A stretch of DNA of 5,196 nt from Bacteroidota bacterium. GTDB taxonomy: Bacteria > Bacteroidota > Bacteroidia > Flavobacteriales_D > Sanyastnellaceae. The stretch spans positions 1 to 5,196 of the forward strand of contig JAQCID010000103.1 of NCBI GenBank assembly GCA_027618855.1, given 5' to 3'. The notes beneath the pieces were generated by a model that ran no database searches, had not been told where the DNA came from, and was given only the letters and a program-made list of their open reading frames with translations. Shown one piece after another: positions 1 to 5,196 of this stretch (its first letter is position 1; every line of letters starts with the position of its first letter). The position numbers were made by a program, and so were the translations under genes.

Positions 1-1359
1 TTCTTACACTTAAAGTCCAAAGCTCCACTCTATTATAAAATTTTTGGATGGTTGTATATCCCTTATGTTTTTGCATCATTACTGTTGGTATCAGGATATT
101 TTAATTTATCATATGATATGATTAACGTATCCGCTTTGTCTATTGTGCTGCTTTTCCCTGTCTCAATTAAAGTCTGGAGAAGTGGGGATGAGTCCGCAGC
201 ATATTTTTTAGTTGGATGGTTGGTTTTTATTACGGCCGTCACTGTATTTGTGTTGAAAGATTTCGGTTTAATCCCCTATAATGAAGCCACACTATATGCA
301 CTTCCAATTGGAAGTGCGATAGAATTGGTGGTTCTGTCCTTGGCTCTAGGGTCACGGATTAATCAACTTAAGAAGGACAGGCAGAAGGCAAAAGAAAAGG
401 AACTCAACACTTCTCTTTTGAATGAAAAAATTCAAAGAGAACAAAATGTAGAACTTGAAAAGAAAGTGACAGTGAGAACCTCTGAATTAACTCAAATGAA
501 CGATTCATTGGCAGAAACACTTGAGGATCTTAAATCTGCTCAACAACAGTTAATTCAATCTGAAAAGTTGGCTTCTTTGGGTCAATTAACTGCGGGCATA
601 GCCCATGAATTAAATAACCCGATTAATTTTGTGACATCAAGTGCACAATCTCTTAAAAGAGATTTCGCTGATTTAAAAGAAGTCATCCTGTCTGTTGCTG
701 GTCTTAAGCCCTTGAGTGACAAGCTTCCTGATGAACTGGATGTTGTTATCCAAAGAATGAAGGAATTAGATATTGCATTCACACTTAAGGAAATTGATGA
801 GCTTTTGGCTGGTGTAGAAGACGGCGCAGAAAGAACTGCTGAGATTGTAAGCGGATTAAGAATTTTTTCCAGAATGGATGGAAATCAATCATCTGATGCA
901 AATATCAATGAACTGTTAACCTCTACCCTGATCATTTTGAGGAGTAACCTGAAGGACGAGGCAGATGTTGTCACGGAGTTCTCAGAAAATCTACCCAATA
1001 TTAACTGTCAGCCTGGAAAATTAAATCAGGTTTTCATGAATGTCATCACGAATGCGGCCCATGCGACTATGGAAACGCAGCTTAATCGTCCTGAAAGAGA
1101 AGTTAAAGTAAGAACACGATTGGTGAATGATGCGGGAAAACAGTTTATTCAAGTTGACATTACCGACAATGGTGTGGGGATGTCAGAACAACAAAAGACA
1201 CAAATATTTAATCCATTCTACACAACGAAAGGAGTGGGGGAAGGAACTGGTCTTGGGCTTAGTATCGTAAAGGGAATTCTAGACGATCACGATGCAACAA
1301 TAGAAATTACATCTGAAATAGGTAAAGGGACAACCTTTCTTCTTAGCTTTCCATTATGA
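1..1359 (+). CDS. 7TMR-DISM membrane sensor histidine kinase (5' end outside window)
   Basis: Membrane histidine kinase, first protein of a two-component relay. The frame is open from base 1, so the N-terminus is missing; the TTG at 52 is internal, not the start. In visible numbering, four hydrophobic segments (about residues 14-34, 41-60, 66-86, 97-117) fit the end of a 7TMR-DISM transmembrane module, which normally follows a periplasmic ligand-binding domain. A charged coiled coil (about 118-190) leads to the HisKA domain, with phospho-accepting His202 in AGIAHELNNP. The ATPase domain shows the N box (Asn347, Asn351), G1 DNGVGM (Asp389), F box NPFYTTK (404-410) and G2 GTGLGLS (415-421), and the protein ends right after it. 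About 45 extra residues lie between the two HisKA helices. No receiver is fused. The TGA stop overlaps the next gene's ATG, so kinase and regulator are probably translationally coupled. Kinase identity is very sure; the 7TMR-DISM call is fairly sure; the stimulus is unknown. Confidence 0.93.
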   Translation, partial: FLHLKSKAPLYYKIFGWLYIPYVFASLLLVSGYFNLSYDMINVSALSIVLLFPVSIKVWRSGDESAAYFLVGWLVFITAVTVFVLKDFGLIPYNEATLYALPIGSAIELVVLSLALGSRINQLKKDRQKAKEKELNTSLLNEKIQREQNVELEKKVTVRTSELTQMNDSLAETLEDLKSAQQQLIQSEKLASLGQLTAGIAHELNNPINFVTSSAQSLKRDFADLKEVILSVAGLKPLSDKLPDELDVVIQRMKELDIAFTLKEIDELLAGVEDGAERTAEIVSGLRIFSRMDGNQSSDANINELLTSTLIILRSNLKDEADVVTEFSENLPNINCQPGKLNQVFMNVITNAAHATMETQLNRPEREVKVRTRLVNDAGKQFIQVDITDNGVGMSEQQKTQIFNPFYTTKGVGEGTGLGLSIVKGILDDHDATIEITSEIGKGTTFLLSFPL

Positions 1360-1898
1360 TAAATGTTTTATATATCGATGATGAGGAGCATAATCTCACT
1401 TCTTTCAGCGCAGCATTTCGCAGGACTTTTCAAGTCTTCGTAACGACTGAACCATCTGAGGCTGTTAGAATATTAGAAGAAAATCCCATTGAAGTGGTTA
1501 TATCAGACCAAAAAATGCCCACGCTAAGTGGTGTAGAGTTTTTTGAATTAATTATGCCAGAACATCCCAATCCAGTTCGGATGTTGTTAACTGGACATGC
1601 TGACATTGATGCTGTAATAGATGCGATTAATAAGGGTCAGATTTACAAGTATATCAGCAAACCTTGGAACGAAGCTGAGTTAAAACGTCTTGTTGAAGAA
1701 GCGAGTGAATTATACCAATTCAGAACTGCCCAAGATACGCAGGCTTCCAATTATAGTAAAAGATTGTATTCTGCTCAAGACAAGCTCGAGTCCTTGATTT
1801 CAGAAATTAAATCCTCAACTGATATCACGAATAACAACAAGGAAAGTTATATAGAAACGATCAACGGAGCAATCTCTCTCCTTCAGGTTCCCACATAA
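1356..1898 (+). CDS. Response regulator: receiver domain with short helical tail, no DNA-binding domain
   Basis: Cytoplasmic phospho-receiver of 180 residues, likely partner of the kinase that it overlaps by 4 bases (ATGA). The receiver domain spans about residues 1-120: acidic pocket Asp8/Asp9, phospho-acceptor Asp51 in SDQKMP, switch Thr79 in LLTGH, and Lys102 in the SKPW motif. The GQIYKYISKPW stretch is typical of receivers found with HD-GYP or NtrC-like outputs. Here the chain instead continues for only about 60 residues (121-180), polar and probably helical, with no recognisable helix-turn-helix, HD-GYP, GGDEF or LytTR motif. It may act by protein-protein contact, dimerisation, or as a phosphate shuttle. 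The ATG overlapping the kinase stop is the natural start, since the VLYIDDE first strand follows at once. No Shine-Dalgarno sequence is visible, as is common in Bacteroidota. Receiver identity is very sure; the role of the tail is unknown. Confidence 0.93.
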   Translation: MINVLYIDDEEHNLTSFSAAFRRTFQVFVTTEPSEAVRILEENPIEVVISDQKMPTLSGVEFFELIMPEHPNPVRMLLTGHADIDAVIDAINKGQIYKYISKPWNEAELKRLVEEASELYQFRTAQDTQASNYSKRLYSAQDKLESLISEIKSSTDITNNNKESYIETINGAISLLQVPT

Positions 1899-1909
1899 GT
1901 CTTTTTCAT

Positions 1910-1929
1910 GTTCAATTGAGTTCAATTGT
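1910..1929. repeat. Tandem 10-bp direct repeat upstream of the receiver-only gene
   Basis: GTTCAATTGA is followed directly by GTTCAATTGT, two copies matching at 9 of 10 positions. Each contains the palindrome CAATTG, and the first contains the 8-base palindrome TCAATTGA. The 10-base period is about one helical turn, so a protein binding both copies would sit on one face of the DNA. The repeat lies in the 70-base gap between the two regulator genes, about 40 bases before the second start. It could be an operator or promoter element, or a chance AT-rich duplication. The repeat itself is certain; its function is not. Confidence 0.4.
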
Positions 1930-1968
1930 CTTTAAGCGTTGTATCTTGCCATCTAGATTTCATATCCT

Positions 1969-2355
1969 ATGCATGTAATTCTAATCGATGACAGTGAAAT
2001 TGACAATGCTGTCAATAAAAAGTTGCTCAAGTTGGCCCGAATTTCGGACGATATTGAGGTCTATACTTCTCCTCGCAAATCTTTGGAAAACGTCAAAGAG
2101 TTAGGAATTACATGGACATCTCCACGACTCATTCTGCTCGATCTATCTATGCCGGACATTGATGGGATGCAATGGCTTGAAATATTCAGAGAACTCCCCG
2201 ATCAAGTGCAAAACAAATGTCTTATTTACGTTCTGAGCGCATCCATTGATCGCAAACAACTGGATCTAGTCGATGCCGACCCTTCTGTGATCGCATTGCT
2301 TGAAAAGCCACTGGATGTATATCTACTCCAGCAACTCATCAAACAAGAAGCTTAG
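1969..2355 (+). CDS. Single-domain response regulator (CheY-like receiver only)
   Basis: Stand-alone receiver protein of 128 residues, the usual size of one receiver domain with nothing added. Key residues are present: Asp7/Asp8 in LIDDSE, phospho-acceptor Asp58 in LLDLSMPDIDG, switch Ser90 in VLSAS, and Lys113 in EKPLD. The protein ends with the last receiver helix, so it must act through a partner, either as a phosphate-transfer intermediate or as a CheY-like binding protein. It follows the kinase and first regulator on the same strand after 70 bases, and may be read from the same transcript or its own promoter. The start is the first ATG after an in-frame TAG at 1954-1956; no Shine-Dalgarno sequence is seen. 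It differs clearly from the first regulator in sequence (LDLSMPD against SDQKMP), so it is not a recent duplicate. The family call is sure; the pairing with the upstream kinase is inferred from position. Confidence 0.93.
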   Translation: MHVILIDDSEIDNAVNKKLLKLARISDDIEVYTSPRKSLENVKELGITWTSPRLILLDLSMPDIDGMQWLEIFRELPDQVQNKCLIYVLSASIDRKQLDLVDADPSVIALLEKPLDVYLLQQLIKQEA

Positions 2356-2367
2356 CATTTGTAAAGC

Positions 2368-2392
2368 TTAAATACGAGTTAGAGGTATTTAA
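2368..2392. terminator. Weak AT-rich hairpin at the convergent gene junction
   Basis: TTAAATAC (2368-2375) and GTATTTAA (2385-2392) form a perfect 8-base stem around a 9-base loop, between the end of the receiver-only gene and the end of the peptidase gene, whose stop codon lies in the loop. The stem has only one G-C pair, and no T-run follows on either strand, so it is not a classical intrinsic terminator. Its place between convergent genes makes a bidirectional terminator possible. An AAGCTTA direct repeat (2348-2354, 2364-2370) lies beside it. Confidence 0.3.
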
Positions 2393-3464
2393 AATCTTCC
2401 CCAGTTTTGATTTTCAGCAGTGTTTCATAAATAAGTTTGATACAACCTTCAACGTCATCCTTGTGAACCATTTCTACTGTTGTATGCATGTATCTCAGAG
2501 GCAGAGATATTAGTGCACTAGGCACACCACAATTAGAATATGCAAATGCATCCGTATCTGTTCCTGTAGACCTTGAGGCAGCCATTCTCTGGAAGTCAAT
2601 CTTGTTTTCCTTTGCAGTTTCAATAATGCGTTTCAACAGATTGTTTTGAACAGCTGGCCCGTACGTGACAGCTGGTCCTTTCCCCGCTGTGATATCTCCT
2701 TGCTCAATCTTATTTACCATTGGAGTTTGGGTGCAATGGCACACATCTGTCACGATAGCTACATCGGGTTTGATTCGTTCAGCAATCATTTGTGCGCCGC
2801 GTAATCCGATCTCTTCTTGGACTGAATTTGTGATATATAAACCAAATGGCAACGTTACTTTATTCTCTTTCAGCATTCTTGCCACCTCTGCGATCATAAA
2901 GCCACCCGCTCTGTTATCTAATGCTCGGCCCACATACCAGTTCTTATTCAAAACCATAAATTTGTCTGGATAAGTCACCACACATCCCACATGAATCCCC
3001 ATCTTCTCGACCTCTTTTGCGTCTTTTGCGCCGACATCTAAAAAGATATTTTTGACCTTTGGGGTTTCTTCTTTTGCCGCCGTTCTAGTGTGAATGGCAG
3101 GCCATCCAAACAATCCTGTAACAGGACCTTTGTCAGTATGGATGATGACTCTCTTTGATGGTGCGATGAGATGGTCACTTCCTCCATTCCTTCGCAAGTA
3201 AATGAATCCCTTAGGGGTGATGTAATGAACGAACCAACTGATTTCGTCAGCATGTGCTTCAATCACAACCTTGTACTTTGCCTTCGGATTAATTACCCCT
3301 ACTGCGGTTCCATACGTATCGACAAAATGTTCGTCGATATATGGTTTTAAATAATTAAGCCAGAGTTTTTGACCTTCAGCTTCAAATCCTGTAGGTGAAG
3401 GGTTATTCAAATAAGTCTCTAGAAATGCCTCAGACTTCTTGGTGATGATTTTATTTTTTGCCAT
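2379..3464 (-). CDS. M42 family metallo-aminopeptidase (FrvX / TET aminopeptidase-like)
   Basis: Complete cytoplasmic dinuclear-metal aminopeptidase of 361 residues, normal length for family M42; no signal peptide is seen. Such enzymes remove N-terminal residues from short peptides, and many form 12-subunit tetrahedral shells that finish peptide breakdown after the proteasome or Lon/Clp. Expected active-site residues are all present: His71 and Asp73 in EAHADE, bridging Asp183 in GRALDNRAGG, catalytic base Glu217 and metal ligand Glu218 in NSVQEEIGLRGA, Asp240 in VTDVCHC, and His327 in RYMHTTVEMV. The family was formerly also labelled cellulase or endoglucanase; peptidase is the better call. 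Asn184 replaces the second Asp of the common DDR motif; the first Asp is the metal ligand. The ATG is firm because an in-frame TGA lies 12 bases upstream (3479-3477). It has its own 144-base upstream gap and ends 23 bases from the convergent regulator gene. Family is very sure; substrate preference (acidic, hydrophobic or basic residues) cannot be read. Confidence 0.95.
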   Translation of the reverse strand: MAKNKIITKKSEAFLETYLNNPSPTGFEAEGQKLWLNYLKPYIDEHFVDTYGTAVGVINPKAKYKVVIEAHADEISWFVHYITPKGFIYLRRNGGSDHLIAPSKRVIIHTDKGPVTGLFGWPAIHTRTAAKEETPKVKNIFLDVGAKDAKEVEKMGIHVGCVVTYPDKFMVLNKNWYVGRALDNRAGGFMIAEVARMLKENKVTLPFGLYITNSVQEEIGLRGAQMIAERIKPDVAIVTDVCHCTQTPMVNKIEQGDITAGKGPAVTYGPAVQNNLLKRIIETAKENKIDFQRMAASRSTGTDTDAFAYSNCGVPSALISLPLRYMHTTVEMVHKDDVEGCIKLIYETLLKIKTGEDFKYL

Positions 3465-3544
3465 GTTGTAAAAGTATCATGGTTTTCCTTGTTTGGCGAC
3501 CTTTTTTTGAAACCTTATTCAACTCCTCTTGTTCCTATTTAGAC
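3465..3544 (-). promoter_or_regulatory. Presumed promoter/leader region of the M42 peptidase gene
   Basis: This stretch separates the dehydrogenase terminator from the peptidase start, so a promoter for the peptidase is expected here if that terminator works. On the minus strand, TACTTTTA (3476-3469) resembles the Bacteroidota -7 box TAnnTTTG. However, it sits only a few bases before the ATG and has no TTTG-type -33 box at the right distance. No Shine-Dalgarno sequence is seen before the ATG. The placement is by context; the exact promoter is not identified. Confidence 0.25.
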
Positions 3545-3588
3545 AAAAAAAAATCGGACTGAAAAATAATTAAATCCTCCAGTCCGAT
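3545..3588 (-). terminator. Rho-independent terminator of the acyl-CoA dehydrogenase gene
   Basis: A perfect 9-base inverted repeat, ATCGGACTG (3553-3561) and CAGTCCGAT (3580-3588), encloses an 18-base AT-rich loop. Read on the minus strand it is followed at once by nine T residues (complement of the A-run 3545-3553). It begins 21 bases after the dehydrogenase stop codon and points the right way for that gene. The stem has five G-C pairs. The loop is longer than usual, but stem, T-run and position together make the call good. It implies that the dehydrogenase and the peptidase are separate transcription units. Confidence 0.82.
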
Positions 3589-3608
3589 AAAGCAACATGG
3601 CTTAAATC

Positions 3609-5196
3609 TTAAAAGCAGTACTCATTTTTTGCGATACAGGTGTCAGCAACCCTACGCCTAGCCTCTTTGCAATTGAATGGGTCCACTTTTGTAAAGCGCC
3701 TCATTCCAAGCATCATCATTTTAAGTTCATCTCCTTCAGCAAATCCGTTCAGCGCTTCCTTGCCTGCGATATTGATTTTATCTGCGACACTGTACACATA
3801 CGTTTGCATGATATCAAGTTGTATAGTGGCCGCATCTTCTCCTTTTGCTTTGTGAAGTTTCTGTACTCTCAGAACCAATGACTCTGCAGTGTATGCCCAA
3901 TTCATCATGTCGGCAATATTCATAAGGACTTCTTGCTCTTTTGCAAGAGTCATCATTAATTTTTGAGCAGCTGACCCCGCCACCATGAGTATTGATTTCT
4001 TAAAATTCTTGATGTAGAGATGATGACGGTCGAAGATGTCAGTGGGTGGGGGTCCAAATTCTGGAATCCCCATCAATTCATTCGCTACTTCCATCGCTGG
4101 TCCCATTAAATCCATCTCACCTTTCATTGCTTTTTTCAGGATCATGTCCACAGTAAGCATTCTGTTGATTTCATTTGTCCCCTCAAAAATCCTATTTATT
4201 CTCGCATCTCGATAGGCTCTTTCAACTTGAGTTTCTGCACTGTACCCCATCCCGCCAAAGATCTGAACGGCTTCATCTACCACGTAATCAGCTACTTCGG
4301 AGCAGACCACCTTCATCATCGCACATTCTGGAGCGAATGACGCGATCCCTTTCAGGGTTGCTTGTCCGTGCTCAACGCCATTTGCTTCCAAAGCCTGAAT
4401 GGCATCATCTATGTTCTGAGTCGCACGATACACCGCTGTTTCTGCAGCATATGTTTGAATCGTCATCTCCCCAATTTTATGACGAATTGCGCCATATTTT
4501 GCAATGGGTCTTCCGAATTGTTCTCTTTCGTTTGCATATCTTATCGAATAATCGATGCCTTCTTTACAAGCACCAATCACAACCCCACCTAGCTTTATTC
4601 GTCCTATGTTTAGGATGTTCACGGCAATTTTAAAACCCTTCCCTCTCTCGTAGAGTAAGTTTTCAACAGGGATTTTCACGTCATTGAAAAACACTTGTCT
4701 TGTGCTCGACCCTTTGATTCCCATTTTCTTTTCTTCGGGATTCATCGTGATGCCTTCGTATTCTTTTTCGATAATAAATGCAGTCAGATTTTCGTCATCG
4801 TCAATCTTTGCGAATACAATAAAAATATCTGCGAAGCCAGCGTTCGTAATCCACATCTTCTGGCCGTTCAGGACGTAATGTGAACCGTCTTCACTCAATA
4901 TAGCTTTTGATTTGGCGCTATTTGCATCTGAACCAGAACTGGGCTCAGTGAGGCAATAGCACCCTTTTAATTTCCCGGTAGCTAGCCCTGGGATGTATTT
5001 CTGTTTTTGGGCTTCATTCCCATAATAAAGAATCGGAAGCGTAGCAATTCCAGTATGCGCACTGAAACTTACAGCAAATGAGTGGCCTCCACCGACTCCT
5101 TCCGTAATAATCATTGTACTCTTGAAATCCATTCCCAAACCACCCAATGATTCAGGTATCGAGCTACTAAGCAACCCCAATTCCCCGGATTCCTCA
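3609..5196 (-). CDS. Acyl-CoA dehydrogenase, large VLCAD-like type (5' end outside window)
   Basis: FAD flavoenzyme that makes the alpha-beta double bond in acyl-CoA, first step of fatty-acid beta-oxidation, passing electrons to ETF. The frame stays open to the right edge (five codons lie before the TTG at 5180), so the true start is outside; 528 residues are visible and perhaps 60-80 are missing. In visible numbering: family motif IPESLGGLGMD (13-23), FAD/substrate signature CYCLTEPSSGSD (79-90), KMWITNAGFAD (113-123), QFGRPIAKY (226-234), QIFGGMGY (311-318), and catalytic Glu338 in IFEGTNEINR, the position used by MCAD- and VLCAD-type enzymes. About 170 further residues follow the catalytic core (to 528), as in VLCAD/ACAD9 and many Bacteroidota enzymes of about 600 residues, but unlike the roughly 380-residue short- and medium-chain types. 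An intrinsic terminator lies just downstream. Family is very sure; long-chain preference is inferred from size and layout. Confidence 0.95.
   Translation of the reverse strand, partial: EESGELGLLSSSIPESLGGLGMDFKSTMIITEGVGGGHSFAVSFSAHTGIATLPILYYGNEAQKQKYIPGLATGKLKGCYCLTEPSSGSDANSAKSKAILSEDGSHYVLNGQKMWITNAGFADIFIVFAKIDDDENLTAFIIEKEYEGITMNPEEKKMGIKGSSTRQVFFNDVKIPVENLLYERGKGFKIAVNILNIGRIKLGGVVIGACKEGIDYSIRYANEREQFGRPIAKYGAIRHKIGEMTIQTYAAETAVYRATQNIDDAIQALEANGVEHGQATLKGIASFAPECAMMKVVCSEVADYVVDEAVQIFGGMGYSAETQVERAYRDARINRIFEGTNEINRMLTVDMILKKAMKGEMDLMGPAMEVANELMGIPEFGPPPTDIFDRHHLYIKNFKKSILMVAGSAAQKLMMTLAKEQEVLMNIADMMNWAYTAESLVLRVQKLHKAKGEDAATIQLDIMQTYVYSVADKINIAGKEALNGFAEGDELKMMMLGMRRFTKVDPFNCKEARRRVADTCIAKNEYCF

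Noticed and set aside
52..54. TTG as start codon of the histidine kinase
   Set aside because: The frame is open upstream to base 1, and TTG falls inside the first visible transmembrane segment, so the gene is simply cut by the window edge.
2348..2369. Hairpin between the two AAGCTT sites as terminator of the receiver-only gene
   Set aside because: The stem is only six AT-rich base pairs, it overlaps the coding end, and no T-run follows; each AAGCTT is also a palindrome in itself, so pairing is likely chance.
2665..2973. 102-codon open frame on the plus strand inside the M42 peptidase gene
   Set aside because: Antisense to the catalytic core of a convincing peptidase; no known motif in its translation.
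3481..3508. Possible terminator on the plus strand ending in the T-run 3502-3508
   Set aside because: Only a very short, wobble-containing stem can be drawn, and no plus-strand gene ends nearby.
4175..4633. 152-codon open frame on the plus strand inside the acyl-CoA dehydrogenase gene
   Set aside because: It lies fully antisense to a gene with clear family motifs, its translation is rich in Ser, Leu, His and Arg without recognisable motifs, and it has no promoter or ribosome binding signal. It is a shadow of the real gene.
5178..5180. TTG as start codon of the acyl-CoA dehydrogenase
   Set aside because: The frame continues to the right edge, and the family has an N-terminal helical region before this point, so the start lies outside.

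Overview
The window looks like a piece of a Bacteroidota chromosome. This is an inference from the type of genes (a 7TMR-DISM sensor kinase, stand-alone receiver proteins, a large VLCAD-like acyl-CoA dehydrogenase, an M42 aminopeptidase), an AT-leaning base composition (about 40% GC by eye) and starts without Shine-Dalgarno sequences. The genus cannot be fixed from the sequence. Coding density is high. There is no RNA gene, insertion sequence, CRISPR array or other sign of a mobile element, and no non-coding stretch longer than 150 bases.

Left part, plus strand (1-2355): a two-component signalling cluster. It starts with the C-terminal 452 residues of a membrane histidine kinase whose reading frame is open through the left edge. 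A response regulator follows with a 4-base ATGA overlap; it has a receiver domain and a short helical tail but no DNA-binding domain. After a 70-base gap that holds a 10-bp tandem repeat comes a second, receiver-only protein. The kinase probably phosphorylates one or both receivers. No output domain is present in the part seen here, so the signal must pass to another protein.

Right part, minus strand (2379-5196): two metabolic genes that converge on the signalling cluster. The upstream one is a large acyl-CoA dehydrogenase, cut by the right edge, for fatty-acid beta-oxidation. It ends at a clear intrinsic terminator. The downstream one is a complete M42-family metallo-aminopeptidase with all expected metal and catalytic residues. 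The terminator between them and a 144-base gap suggest separate transcription units.

The two convergent halves are 23 bases apart, with a weak AT-rich hairpin at the junction. Overall this is ordinary core-type content. The most interesting point is the receiver-only output of the signalling cluster; nothing here clearly amounts to an undescribed system.
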